DNA from: Bemisia tabaci
Lineage: Eukaryota > Arthropoda > Insecta > Hemiptera > Aleyrodidae
Direction: 5' to 3'
Length of the DNA: 64,000 bases
NCBI RefSeq assembly: GCF_918797505.1
Contig: NC_092800.1
Span: forward strand, 19,649,313-19,713,312
Every line of letters starts with the position of its first letter. Positions within the stretch are counted from its first letter, which is position 1. Below, in pieces: positions 40,281 through 52,314 of this stretch. The position numbers were made by a program, and so were the translations under genes. Below the pieces are notes generated by a model that saw only the letters and a list, made by a program, of their open reading frames with translations, was not told the origin of the DNA and did not search any database.

Positions 40281-41009
40281 TTCATTTTCCATTCGTCCTC
40301 ATATTCTATCGCTTTGTTTATCAATTTCAATCATAGAGGAAAAAAGGGAGGTGTTTGCATCTCGGGCATCTTGGAGTTTTTTGATGGCGTGGGTCGGTAC
40401 GAATTAGTTTCATTATCAATTTTCTTGGAAATGGTGTAGTTTATGGGAAAAAGTAATACTGTATACAGTGTTTGAAATTATATAATGAGTTGATTTAAGC
40501 AAAAAAATCGGACGTTATGGTCCGTTTCTCATACTTCGATTTCCGGATTTTGCGCTGGCCAAGTTGTACCGACCTACGTCACAGGGCAAACAATCCTCGA
40601 GGTGCAAACGCTTCCTTTATATCACTATGATCCCATCCCATCCCACCTATAATAGTTACCGGATCTATGTCAGCAATTCTTTCGTTCACGATAACTATCG
40701 TTAGATTTACGTTAGCTGTCTCAAATTTTGTAAATTTGTCCATTTTGATCTGATGAAGAACTGTATAGATTTTCGGTTAAATCGCATTTACCGTTTACTT
40801 ATAAACGGTAATTAACGTAAGTGCCCTACTTACGCTGTTTTCCACTAAACTGGTTTTATGAAAGTACCATTCCTTGGTTTCCTTGGTAACCTTTGTTTGC
40901 TATCAGCTGATGTTTTATTTCCATTTCTCGGCCAAGTCAACGGATTTTATACTTCTTTTTAGTGCAAGATCAAGACTAGTTTTCAATAATCAGCCGACAG
41001 GTACGAATC

Positions 41010-41332
41010 CGAGATGCGCGAGACTCTCCCTAGTTCGAATTTTCGCGGTCGCGCTTATCTGGATTTCGGCGGGAAAACTCGCGTCGGTCCCTGGCGGATG
41101 AAGGGTGACACCTGCGAGTGGGTGGCGAACGGGGACGAGGAGGGTGCCTCGTGTCGAAACTAGATTAAGTGTAATGTGGAGTAATTCGATTAGAATCCTC
41201 GGGAACACGACAAGGGTGGCCCAAGCTGGTTCAGTCAGCGATCCGACGTCCGAGTCGCACCCACCCTTCCCGCGGCGCGCGCGTCCGCGCTTCCACCCCC
41301 GCCTCCGCCTCTCGGCTGCATTTCCGCCGCAG
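41010..41332 (+). promoter_or_regulatory. CpG-dense patch, second candidate first exon
   Basis: The densest CpG in the window (CCCGCGGCGCGCGCGTCCGC at about 41270-41290, flanked by GCCTCCGCCTCTCGGC). It ends CCGCCGCAG followed by GTACGA, a possible donor at 41333. It could be an alternative promoter for the CH/filamin gene. It directly abuts the foldback element at 41338. Confidence 0.3.
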
Positions 41333-41337
41333 GTACG

Positions 41338-42103
41338 AACTGCTATACAAAGTAAAAACGCCGTATCTCCATTCAAAACTTTCTTCAATTTTTTGCTGAA
41401 AAATGCTGTTTTACAAAATACCCAACGAATATTCATCCTTCAGTTTTTCAATACAACCCCGCCACACCATTAGGAACTAAAAATGTGAAAAAAGCTTTAT
41501 GGCAATAGAGACGTTGCATGCGTGAGGAATTTGCGATTTGACTGTTGATTCTTATGCAAAAGTTCGCGAGAAACACGATGGTGCCACTGGTTTCCTCTGA
41601 AATCAACTCCCAAGCTCAAAAAAGCTCTCAAGTTGAGGCCAAAATGGAGGGGACATCCCACGCTATCCTGAGAGTCCACCTCTACATCAAGACAAACTCT
41701 CCATGCAAAGATAGAGAGCAGATACATTAGCAGGGTTGCCGTGTTTTCAGTTTTGGAGTCCCCAAATAAAGTGGCAGCCCTGTCAATGTATTTGCTCCCT
41801 ATCTTTGCATGGAGAGTTTGTCTTGATGTAGAGGTGGACTCTCAGGATAGCGTGGGATATCCCCTCCATTTTGGCCTCAACTTGAGAGCTTTTTTGAGCT
41901 TGGGAGTTGATTTCAGAGAAAACCAGTGGCACCATCGTGTTTCTCGTGAACTTTTACATAGGAATTAATGGTCAAATCGCAAATTCCTCACACATGCAAC
42001 ATCTCTATTGAATTCTCTTAGAGCAGTAATAGAGCAGTAAATGCTGGAAAAAAGGAAAAAATTTTGAGTGGAGTTACGGCGTTTTTGCTGTGGACGGCAG
42101 CGA
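41338..42103. mobile_element. Large foldback element, about 238-bp hairpin arms
   Basis: The outer ends (41338-41399 and 42043-42103) are inverted around AAAAACGCCGTA. The inner arms 41503-41740 and 41773-42009 are reverse complements over their whole length with scattered mismatches, separated by a 32-bp loop. The two arms translate to the same short peptide frames, which are artefacts of the repeat. Confidence 0.9.
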
Positions 42104-42230
42104 CCCCCTCCCAGGAGTATGCTCATCGTAGTTCCTTTAGATCGTCCTCTTTGGAAAAGAATATGTGACGTGACGCATTAGGGAAAAATTAGATAACCGT
42201 ACCAAAGCTTAGAGGAATTCAAGGCCACGG

Positions 42231-42725
42231 AGGTCAAGTGGGATAAGTGCAGTTTTTGAACAAAAATTAGATATTAAGGATTTCAACTGAAAGTAGCATT
42301 TAAATATATTTTGTGAAAAATTCACCACCAAAATCCAATTTTCAAGCATCAAAGTGAGTTTGAACTATCTCTTCGCCACACTGCCATGCCGTGCTGAGAA
42401 GGACACTATATAAGTCTTTGGACGGTGCAAAATTTATTTTGATAAAATGTGGGCTTTCAGGGAAATCTGTGATTATTTTTATTCGAATTTTTCCAAGAAT
42501 ATTTTTTGCCATCAGATCTAAATGATCTGAAAATATCAGAGAAAATATCGATGACTCTACTCAATACTAAACATTTTTGAAGAGGAAATGTGACAGCATT
42601 CGCAATTTTATGCGACGTTTTTCCTCTACACGTTAGCTTAAGGCTTCAATTGTGAAACTTTAAACCCTTATTTTTTGAAATAGCTAAAAACCGCACTTAT
42701 CCTACTCGACCTCCAAACCCCTTAA
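42231..42725. mobile_element. MITE family B copy interrupted by a family A insertion
   Basis: The left half (GGATAAGTGCAGTTTTTGAA...AAGCATCAAAGTGAGTTTGAA) and right half (GTGAAACTTTAAACCCTTAT...AAAACCGCACTTATCC, CTCGACCTCCAAACCCC) form one family B element when 42387-42632 is removed. Confidence 0.7.
42387..42632. mobile_element. Degenerate MITE family A copy nested in family B
   Basis: CTGCCATGCCGTGCTGAGAA at the left and ATGCGACGTTTTTCCTCTAC at the right, with the AATTTTTCCAAGAATATTTT-type interior. It is more decayed than most family A copies. Confidence 0.6.
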
Positions 42726-43200
42726 GGTTCAAGATTCAAGATATTTATTGCATCGAATAAAACACATAGAATGTTGCGATACAATTACAATGGCTTAAGA
42801 TTAAAACTATAGATAGGCACAAAAACATAAAATTAGGGAAAAGAAACACGAGGTAAAAAAATTATAGAAACTACAGACTTAAGTAATTCAATTAGAAATC
42901 ATCAACATCATAGATACACTTGGGCACAAGGAATTCAAATTGCGGAGCTTAAAACTGCTACTTTTCGTATACTTTTTATAATTTCATTAGGTTATTTGTT
43001 AAAAAGTTTAATACCTGTATTTAAAAAGGATTTCTGAGAAAAGGTATTCTCACTTCTCAATACACTTAGCTTATTTATATTTCTTGTGAGATAATCGTGT
43101 ACATCGGATTGTTTCTGATATAGTCAGATTGATAAGTAAATACATACAAACAGGTATGAAAGATGTAAAATGAGGGGATTGTAAGAAGTTTTCTCATGGC
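42726..43200 (-). pseudogene. 3' remnant of a non-LTR retrotransposon (LINE)
   Basis: On the minus strand, 43115-42930 reads (with stops) HDYLTRNINKLSVLRSENTF and then FLNTGIKLFNK, PNEIIKSIRK. This is the usual C-terminal tail of insect non-LTR reverse transcriptases (H-YxTR....P..GxxLxNxLPxEI). The element ends with AATAAATATCTTGAATCTTG at 42745-42726, a common 3' end of insect LINEs. It is 5'-truncated, frameshifted and dead. Confidence 0.6.
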
Positions 43201-43817
43201 AAATAAATTCTTGACAAATAAATTTATGAAAATCACTCGATGAAACGGTTCTAAACGGAATCATTTAAACTACATAAACCGTTGCCTGGTTTCCTTTCAT
43301 GATTTATTCCTTCAATAAAGAAGTTTTAATCATTCTCTCTTGAAAGTTCGTAAGTACATTCTTCATAAGCCAGGGGAGGAGTTTTACGGTATTATGTAGT
43401 GAGGTTCTGTCGTGGGTGTCTCAAAAATAGATCTTAAGAAACATAAGGCAACATCAAATGCAGTTGAGCTATTTTCGGTTGAATTCATCCAGTTTTGCAT
43501 CATCTGCCATAAAAAAATACCCACAAAATACAAAAATGGACCCCTCCGTAGAAATGCAAAGTTTCAGGACTGGAGACGAGGAATTTGAGAAACGCGCTAT
43601 TGAAGTTTACCCTGTGTCTGTGCGTTAAAGTGCTGTTGCAAATTTAGAGGCCAACAAATCGCGCGAATGTATAAAGATAAGTTCTTCCTTCGGTGGATTT
43701 GACCCTTATGTGATTCGTTACGCTGTGATACCGGTGATTGTGACCATTACTCCACTAAACTGTTTGAATCTGTTCATGGGTACGAAAATTGTGGGATCGA
43801 CGGGAGGTTGGCAAAAT

Positions 43818-44069
43818 TGCCGTGCTATGGAAAAACGCCGTACGGACATTAGAGAGTTGCCAAATTCCTCTTGATAAAACATGTATTTTTGACGACATTC
43901 GGGCATATTTTTCCTGGAAATTTTTAGATAAATTAAATTAAATTGAATGCAAAATTTTCTGAAAATTTTGGAAAAAAATATTCACAATTTTCCTAATAAA
44001 TTCGGCTTTTATCGAAGGAAACTTGGCACCGTCTGAAGGCTCATACGGCGTTCTTCCTTAGCACGGCAG
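43818..44069. mobile_element. MITE family A copy
   Basis: TTGCCGTGCTATGGAAAAAC to CGTTCTTCCTTAGCACGGCAG; 252 bp, well preserved. Confidence 0.85.
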
Positions 44070-44368
44070 TAAAGACTAGAAAGTCGAGGGTGAATACGAG
44101 GGGTGAAAGTGGCAAGAAGAGGGACGCTACGGCCGGAGGGGTAGTCGGAGGGTGAAGCAGATGAAATGCACCACCGAACTCGGGCTTAAGTGTTTCACCT
44201 GAGTCGATACGACTGCAGGAATTCCGTACCTCTAGTGTCCTCATATCATAAAACCCATTTAAATCAACTACTCGTGAAGCTAGGATAGAAGTCCCCTTAT
44301 GCTCCAAGCGCGTTCTGATGGAAGTCGATTGGTGCTTCAACGAAATTCAAATTAGTTACTGCACTCCT

Positions 44369-44621
44369 CTGCCGTGCTGAGGAAAAACGCCGTATGGACA
44401 TTCGAGAGTTGCCAAATTTTCTTCGATAAAACGTTTATTTTTAAGGGAAGTTATGAATATTTTTCCTTAAAATTTTCAGGAACTTCTGGTGAAATTGCGA
44501 ACAAAATTATATAAAAAATTGGATTAAAAAAATTGGCCAAATTTTCCGAGAGTTCGTGATTTACCAAAAGAAATTTGGCAACGCCTGAAGGTTCATACGG
44601 CGTTCTTCCTTGGCATGGCAG
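44369..44621. mobile_element. MITE family A copy
   Basis: CTGCCGTGCTGAGGAAAAAC to CGTTCTTCCTTGGCATGGCAG; 253 bp. It lies 19 bp from the next copy. Confidence 0.85.
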
Positions 44622-44640
44622 TCTTACTCTCGCGACAGTG

Positions 44641-44895
44641 CTGCCGTCCTAAGGGAAAAACGTCGTATGAACCTTCAGGCGTCGCAAAATTTCCTTTAAT
44701 AAAATACAAATTGCCTGGTGAACTTATGAATAGTTTTCTTCCAATTTTTCAGGTATTTTTTACACGCAATTTCACATGCAGCTCCTGAAAATTTCAAGGA
44801 GAAAAATAAATAACTTTCTCGAAAATTAATCATTTTATCGAAAGAAATTTGACAACCCTCAAATGTTTATACGGCGTTTTTTCTTGGCACGGCAG
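44641..44895. mobile_element. MITE family A copy, opposite orientation, next to the previous one
   Basis: CTGCCGTCCTAAGGGAAAAA to CGTTTTTTCTTGGCACGGCAG. Its interior runs the other way from 44369-44621. Confidence 0.8.
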
Positions 44896-45375
44896 AGTGC
44901 GTGTCTAGTTAGTATTCTATTCTCGGATGGATGAGCAAAGTTGAGATTCCAGCTCCTTTGTTTTGCTTTTAAAGGGGTTGAGAATGCAGTTTTTTCTTCA
45001 GCAACTCCTACTCACATGTTATGTTCAAATAATTCTATGATTGCTTGAAATGAGATCGGGATATTAGAGATGCTTTCAACGTTATGATTGTGAAAAATAA
45101 AATTAAAAGTGATGAAAATTGAATTATGATTGAATTTATGATTGTTGATTATATGCCTCGCCCCTCGCGTAATCATGCAGGAGTGAATGAGTGGCTGTAT
45201 TAAATCATGCGTGTCGTAGAAGATGACCAGCTAAAAGGTGGATAGATGACATTCAAAAAGAAATGAAGGGATGCCAACTTTCAGAAAATCTCTATCTTGA
45301 CAAATTCCAGTGACGGTTAGGTGTCACAGAGCGGCTTAATGCGCTATAAAAGTGACTAATACATACATTGAATGA

Positions 45376-45620
45376 GGGGCTTGGAGGACAAGGCGCATTT
45401 AAGTGCAGTTTTTGCTATGTCAAGAAATGAGTGTTTAAAGTTTCAAAATTACGTGGAGCCTTATGGCGGTGAGAAAGTTAAAACTCACTTTTTGATGCTT
45501 TAACTTTGGATTTTAGTTGTGAATTTTTCGCAGAATATACTTTCAAACTAATTTTAGCCGATTCATGAATATCTCAATTTTTTCAAAAACTGGACTTATG
45601 CGCCTTGTCCTCCAAACCCC
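45376..45620. mobile_element. MITE family B, best copy
   Basis: Inverted ends GGGGCTTGGAGGACAAGGCG and CGCCTTGTCCTCCAAACCCC. Arms extend about 80 bp through AAGTGCAGTTTTTGCTAT and ATTTTTTCAAAAACTGGACT. Confidence 0.85.
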
Positions 45621-46473
45621 TCAAATGATAAATCAGTAGATAAGTTTGCACAGAATAGGTTACTAAGAATTGTATTGTCTCTGGAATTGTAGCACTGAAG
45701 GGATCAGCGCAGATGATTACAGCAGAAACTCTCAAACTGTGCGCATAATTCACGTAAAAAGGTTAAGAAAAAAGCTGGAAGAAAAATTTTCGTACACTCT
45801 TTAAAAAAATTGCGTTGATGCAAACCTTTCATGGTACATGCAAATTATGCTAACATAAACAAAATCCAATGTGAATTCTTTGTTAGCGCGGACAGATTTT
45901 GATTTCACGCTTGATTTGATCTAATTACTTAGCAATTTATGCTGTAAGAGCAGGAAAACAACACGAAGATAAAATGTCAATCGTATTAATAGTACATACT
46001 TGTTATGAGTCAATTACGCTCTTAAGAATGATTGTTGGGCCTCTTGAAATGCATGAGCAGCACTTTAATCAACATTGACAGGCCTACGCTGCTTATTCAA
46101 ATATATGTGCACTGAGGAGCTGATGAGGAGACTTAAAAACTCAAGCAAAAATAAACGGGAAGAATGTTCAATTGCAAGAGTGAAAGCATTTCACACAATG
46201 ATTGAAAGCAGGGACAGCTTTAATAGTTGTAGTAAAGCGCGGAGGAGGGAAGAAGGAGAGAAACAGTGTAAGGGAAAGCAGCAGTAACATATCATCCCCC
46301 ATGGCTAAACTTCAAAAACCCGTATCTCTATATACAGATTTTTTAAAATTAAAATCAACCGCCACAAAAATCATCATTGTGGCCACGCATTTATTTTGCA
46401 GTTTTCAGTGTAGCACAATAAACCAGTAACGACAAAATAACAAGCAAATGTAAGCCATTACTTACATAAAGAA

Positions 46474-46638
46474 CAGTGGCGTGGCGTGAATTGCGATGTA
46501 TCGATTGTCATGCCATTTAAACCTATGGTAAAGAATCGATTATTAAGGTGTTCGCTGCTAACACCCTGTCTATCGATCATTTTCCATAGGTTTAAATGGT
46601 ATAACAATCGATATATCGCAGAGCACGCCACGCTACTG
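46474..46638. mobile_element. Hairpin MITE with CAGTGGCGTGGCGTG ends
   Basis: The left arm CAGTGGCGTGGCGTGAATTG, ATGCCATTTAAACCTATGG is matched on the right by CCATAGGTTTAAATGGTAT and ATCGCAGAGCACGCCACG, then CTACTG. The ends resemble a class widespread in insect genomes. Confidence 0.8.
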
Positions 46639-47282
46639 ATAAAGAAATCGGGTGTCGACGGTGGCATCGACTTTTGCCGGATGTCCTGGACGCCATAAGT
46701 TTGGCAAAATTGTCGACAACTGTTTTTTGAGAGTATCTTCAATTACGTATTTAGAGAAAATTAATCAAAATATTACGTTGCAATTTTGTGCAAATTTTTG
46801 AGAGAGAGAATGCACAGAAAATTTCAATAAAGACTATTCGTTAGTTTTCCCTCAGAAAAAAACAAATCAAATGTGCGAGGACTTATCACGTTGCAATCTG
46901 AGATCAATCTTTATTGACTTTAGCCACCAGAATGATTTCACTGCACCGAACACGGGTGTCTAACCGAACAATATATCGACCCGGAAGAGGTCTAACAATG
47001 TTTTGGTGAATACAGCAGTAACTGCTGGGGAATATGACTGCCCATTGGATGGTATCACTGTTCATTGCAGGCACTTTTTGTGTGTTCACCTACTTCAGGT
47101 TGACGGTATGTGTCTCGCTAGTGGGTTCCTGAAACGTAGTGAATGTTTTGCACGTTTGACGTCAAACAAACGGCGCTTTCATCCTTATGCCCATTCCCTC
47201 TCTAATTGAATATAAATGTGCTGGCATGCCGCATTACAACGAAAATATGCCTTTGATAATCCGAGGATCTTCCAAATAAATT

Positions 47283-47431
47283 CAGAGGCGGATCTAGCAA
47301 TTTGGCAACACCGGATTTCCTCCATTTAAACCTATGTTAAATAATCAATTCTTGTCGGAGCACCTGCCCCCTACAAGAATCGATACATTTCCACATGAAA
47401 CAATGTTGCCAATTTGCTGGATCCGCTAATG
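47283..47431. mobile_element. Small MITE with CAGAGGCGGATC ends
   Basis: CAGAGGCGGATCTAGCAATT, TGGCAACA on the left; TGTTGCCAATTTGCTGGATC, CGCTAATG on the right. Length is about 149 bp. It contains CCATTTAAACCTATG, also found in 46474-46638, so the two are related. Confidence 0.7.
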
Positions 47432-47752
47432 AATAAATTGAAAGTAGACGCGAAAACAAAAACGGTTACAGTAAAGCGGAGTTTGCTATTCTTGGGAATT
47501 CAAGTTGTTCCTCGAGGGTGCGAGTTGTTTGTATTCTGAAAAAACAGTTGGAAAAGCTCAGCTTTTTGGTTTCCGACAGGTTCCAATAAAAAAAGAAAAA
47601 AAATTCTGTAAAGTTTCAAACCGATTGGACCAATTTTAGAGCTCACACCATCGCACCGACGACTTTTTTTTTTTAAAAAAAAAAGAAAAATATATCTAGT
47701 TGTCCATTAAATAACCGTTCCTACGATCATTAATTGCTACTTCTGGCTTGAC

Positions 47753-47820
47753 GCGCCTTCAACTCCAACCATCAGCAAAATGGGCATCACCCGTAGACGA
47801 ATAGTTATCTCACAGACGCT
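47753..47820. repeat. Diverged family E short repeat
   Basis: GCGCCTTCAACTCCAACCAT, GGGCATCACCCGTAGACGAA and TAGTTATCTCACAGACGCT keep the framework of family E. Confidence 0.4.
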
Positions 47821-48509
47821 TCCTCTAAATGATGTCAAATATCGATGGCAGTCCGCAAAAAAGTCTATTTGTCTCCAATTGCAATGTTGCACACCTCCAT
47901 TTAATTGTATTTAATTTCTTTTTTTTTTATTTAAAATGAAACAACAGTTTTTCTTAAAATTTTTTGCGAATGTTCCCAAATCATTGAGAAAAAGTTCACA
48001 AAAAATTTCGAGGCGATATTTTGGTTAGTTCGTCTTTCTTTCGAACAACGAAAAACACAGCATGGTCCGAAATGATTTTTCTTTAATCATTCCAAATAAA
48101 TTAGCAGAAAAAACGGGGGATTTTTGTTTCTTTGCGTATTCTATCGGACGGCAAACACAATTATTTCCGGCCTCTAAGGAAGTCCGTTCCGATGAATACA
48201 CTTGATCAACAATATATTTCTGAAAAAATAATTCCATCAATGTTATATTTATTTTCAAGTTTGAAATGTAAATATTTGATTCAATTTGGACTTGCCTCAG
48301 AGAAAAAATACTATGTCCGTTTAGGATGTCATATACTTTCTTCTAGATTTTACTTCAGAGCGGAAAACTAACCTTTTTAATTTGTGCAATTTTGCATCAT
48401 CAACTGACACTCAAAGTCTTTTGTGAAGACTCACTTATAAATTTAAACTAAGTTCCTTTAAAATATTCAAGTTAAATGTTGAAGTCAAGACCAATCCACA
48501 CGGTTTCAG

Positions 48510-50985
48510 GACATTTTGTCAACGATTTTTTGTCCGCGCACCTTTTTTGTCCAGTAGTTTACGCCCACATGTAAAATAAGCAACGGTGACTTGATCCAAG
48601 TGTTATATTTTAGTCGGTATCTAAAATTATGTTGACAATATGGGAATGAGAAATTGAGAGAGAAGGCATTTGAGAGAAGGAGAGCGGGACGGCGCACACT
48701 GTGGTATTTGACCGAAAAACCTGGCCAAAACCTCAATTTTAAATTTTATTTTATTGGAAAACCAATGTGATATTCGAAATCTACACTGTTTTTTACCCCG
48801 GTAGACATGTATGTACCAATTTTCGAGCGGCTCAATTTCCCGCGAAGAGACCACGAAGTTACCTAATTCTCAGCGATTATTTTGATATGTTTTGGCGCGC
48901 TACTCGTCGATCAGTTGACTTCAACTGTGCGGCCATAAAAGGGAACTTCGGTGATATGCAACACATTCCTAGGGGTATATTCTACACAACTAACCACAGT
49001 ATTTTTGAAATTTCCATTTTTGGTGATTTTCACAGGAGGTTGAAAAGTGATGTAAAAGTAAACGTTTTTTTCGAAATTCAGAGTCCGATTTCTTTTTACG
49101 CTCAACTGCGCTCAAGCGGTTTAAGGCGGAATGTTATAGTCTAAAGTGGGTATTTTCAGAATTCAGGGGTGACAGACTGAGGAAAACTGAGGAAATTGAA
49201 ATTTTTGACCTTAAAGATGGACTTTTGAGCGATTTTCACCGTTTTCACGAGCATGAATGGGAAAAATTATGTCGATATTAACGACTGAAATTGTATTTTT
49301 CCAACAGCTCTGACCCATTTAGTACCAAATTGGGTGACATTTGGTCACGCAACCTGTTTCCCTGGCCCCTACGCCCTCGAAAGAAGGATAAAAAAAATAA
49401 TTTGAAAGCGGATGGGAGGGTCACTTTAAAGTCTTGCAAAAGTGTTTAATCCGTTATCTAACAATCTCTTCGTGCATTATCCTTGAGTATAGACATATTT
49501 ATGCCATGTTTTACTTTTACAGACAAATTTGAGTCCATGCTGCCGCGGGGTGGGGCTTTAAAAGTGGCCCTCTGGCACCATGAAATTACGCTGAGAGGCA
49601 CATTTGAAGGCTCGTAAAAGTGAGATATGTTGTTTTGTTACGAATTTTGCAGTGAAGAGCCCTCACTTTGAGATGTGGACCATGGGTTAGGAAGGAACCC
49701 ATCAAAATTAATCATTTTCACAGGTGCTTCCTGCCCTTACAATGGTTCTCATTATGATAAAACTCATTTTCATCTTATAATTTAACCTCAAAATCATCAT
49801 TTGGAGGTCCCGGCACTTTCATACTAGCACTAATTTTGATTCTAAATTGTCAAAAATCTAATATCTAGAATGATTCATATTAATTTTTTGAGAAATGTAC
49901 AATTACTCCTCAGTGTGAGAGATCGGCTGTTTTGTCAAACATATTGAAGTGACTTACGCTGTTTTAAAAAAAAACCATAAATGAGGTAATAGAAAGTCCT
50001 TATTTCGAAAAGTAGACCCTAGGTGAAGGAGAAACTCGTCTAAATGCACCGCTTTAGTCAGATACTTTGCGTCCTTTTGAAGACTTTTTGGAGGGCTTCT
50101 TGCACCCTCTTTAAACTCTCCGCAAATAGTCATATGATGTGTTAGGTGGTTAAATTGTGCATATTATCACTTAAGAAGAAGTACTGATTGTAAAATATTT
50201 TTAAAACTCGGCAATATCTGGTGATAAATAGTTTTGGCCAGCTTTTCAGGTCCAATACCACAGTGTGCGGCGTGCTGTCAGCGCGAGAGGCTCACTGGCG
50301 CCTACAAACCTAAGTGGATACTTCACGCATTGCACAATGCTTGAAGTATCCACTTAGGTTTGTGGGCGCCAATACGCGTTTCGCGCTGGCCGCCCGCTCG
50401 CCGTGCGGCGGCGCCTGAAGCAACTATTTCACAACAGAGGTGTTGCACAGTATTATACGAAATCGAACGTATTAAGAATGACAGGCATCCTTTAAAAGTA
50501 CAGATCTTTCCTCGCAAAATAAATCGAGATACTTATCGTACACTGGAAAAATCTGAGAGCCTTTAGCTGAGGCAAATATAGAGGTTCATCCGGTTCAGGT
50601 ATAAGAAGGTGGGAAAATCTTGAAACATAATTAAGGCCTGTTACACCAAAGAGGTGTAGAGAGTTTTAGTGAATTTTGTCTCATGGAATTGACGCTCCCC
50701 CACTTTTACCAAAACTCTCAACTATATATTATTCTCCGTTGAACCGAATAGACAAAACAAAAAAACAAGCAAACTCTCATTCCTCCAAGACATTTTACAT
50801 TTTTATCCAAAAACGTTGGGAGCAATTGTCGTTTGTATTTACATGTGGGCCAATTGACTTTGGGTCTCAACTGGCACGTGGACCAAAACTCCCGCGCCGA
50901 AAAACGCGTGGACGTAAATTACTGGGAAAAAACAGGTGCGCGGACAAAAAATCGTTGACGAAATGTCCTATAACCATCCACACAG
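48510..50985. mobile_element. About 2.5-kb element with long inverted ends
   Basis: The left end GGACATTTTGTCAACGATTT, TTTGTCCGCGCACC is repeated inverted at about 50925-50985 (GGTGCGCGGACAAAAAATCG, TTGACGAAATGTCC). The matches continue inward in blocks (GCCCACATGTAAA on both sides). No transposase frame is seen between. The interior includes the palindromic repeat at 50295. Confidence 0.5.
50295..50540. repeat. Second copy of the palindrome family
   Basis: An imperfect palindrome 50295-50368 (GGCGCC at both ends, CCTAAGTGGATACTTCACGC and its inverse) is followed by the same tail as at 21484-21670 (GCGTTTCGCGCTGGC, GAAGCAACTATTTCACA, TTTCCTCGCAAAATAAATC). Confidence 0.85.
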
Positions 50986-51179
50986 GTCAGTCATTGCGCA
51001 TCTTTTTGAGATTCACTCCCCCGCCCGGCCCTAACTCGGCGGCACTCAATGCTACGTCACAATGGATGCTTCCACAAGAAATACATTGTAGGCACCCAAT
51101 ACTACGTCACTGCGCAGTAGAGTTCCAAAACTCGTCCTCGGGAATGACTGACCTGTGTAGATTGGTCTTGGTTGAAGTA

Positions 51180-51810
51180 TCTCGATCGAGATCAAAGACA
51201 TAAAGACGGAGCGCTCGTATCTAAAAGCACGGGGAAAAAGTGAAGCTAGGTTCGGCGCTGCGCGCTTGTGTGAGTGTGTAAATGAGCGCGGGAATCCATG
51301 GCGGCAAACGGAAATTTGATTTGAACTTGTCCTCTTGATTTTTCCTTATTTCTTCTTCGAAACGTGTTTTAAATGCTTAAAACGATTATATTAAGAAAGT
51401 TCGGTCTGCGTCCTAATATATTACACCTACTTTTGCTCGGTAACAGGCAGTAATCTCAGATAAAGTTAGTTTTTCTTCTGCTTATGGTGGTTCTGCAGGT
51501 TCAAACAGGCCGTTACAGTTCTAGATCTACGTTACTCCCAAATGAAATCAGTCGGTCGACGACGGACCGAAACTAACCTAAAGTTAATAAAATATGAGTG
51601 TGTACCTGAATTTGGGCAAAAATCAACCTAAAATACTTTGTTTCCGCAATTTTATTTATTAGTTCCCGCCCTACATTTGAATTCAAACTTGTCCCGATTT
51701 CGCCGCCAATCCTCTAGCCAATAGTAGAGGTGATTGAAAAGAAGCTCTAGAAGCTTCATTTTTTGCTTTTAGTGCTCCGTCTTTATGTCTTTGATCGAGA
51801 TACGTGTTGT
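51180..51810. mobile_element. About 630-bp element with inverted ends
   Basis: Left GATCAAAGACATAAAGACGG and AGC are inverted at the right as GCTCCGTCTTTATGTCTTTG, ATC, both next to TATCTCGATC/GATCGAGATA. The interior is non-coding. Confidence 0.65.
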
Positions 51811-52050
51811 CCAGTTCTTTCGACGTAAGGTTTGTCTTTTCCCTTAAGCACGAAATAAGATTGGGAACAGCAAGGATATCAGATGCTTAAATTAGGTTAG
51901 GTTGAGTTTGCATAGCACTCGCACAGGAATAATAGCTCTTAAAAAAATATATCAAGTAATTAATAAATTACTTAATAAAGTAATTATGAAATGTAGGTAT
52001 ATGTCACTGCTGCGCCCGTAAAAATGTTTGTTTGTTGAGAGACGAGCATA

Positions 52051-52314
52051 CTGCCTGCTAAGGAAAAACGCCGCATAAAAATTCCAGAGTTGCCGAATTT
52101 CCTTCTATAAAATGATTAATATGCAAAAAAGTCATGAATATTTTTCCTCGAAATTTCCAGGAATTTCAGGTGAAACTGTGTACAACATTATCTGAAAAAA
52201 TTGGAAAAATAATATTTATAAGTTTACCGGTAAATCTATTTTTATAAATTGAAATTTGGCAACACCCGGAGGTCCATACGGCTTTTTTTACGGCATTTTT
52301 CCTTAGCAAGGCAG
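52051..52314. mobile_element. MITE family A copy next to a coding-exon acceptor
   Basis: CTGCCTGCTAAGGAAAAACG to CATTTTTCCTTAGCAAGGCAG. It ends 42 bp before the first coding exon of the CH/filamin gene, so that gene's branch point and pyrimidine tract lie between the MITE and the exon. Confidence 0.8.

Noticed and set aside
40990..41436. 148-codon minus-strand frame and the 122-codon plus-strand frame opposite it
   Set aside because: High GC with few stops explains both; composition fits a CpG-rich promoter or 5' UTR rather than coding.
41497..41968. Matching 76-codon and 75-codon frames on opposite strands
   Set aside because: They are the two arms of the foldback read in the same sense; not a gene pair.
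50676..51203. 175-codon open frame on the plus strand
   Set aside because: It starts with TTG, has no ATG near the start, lies across the inverted ends of two mobile elements, and its translation has no family features.
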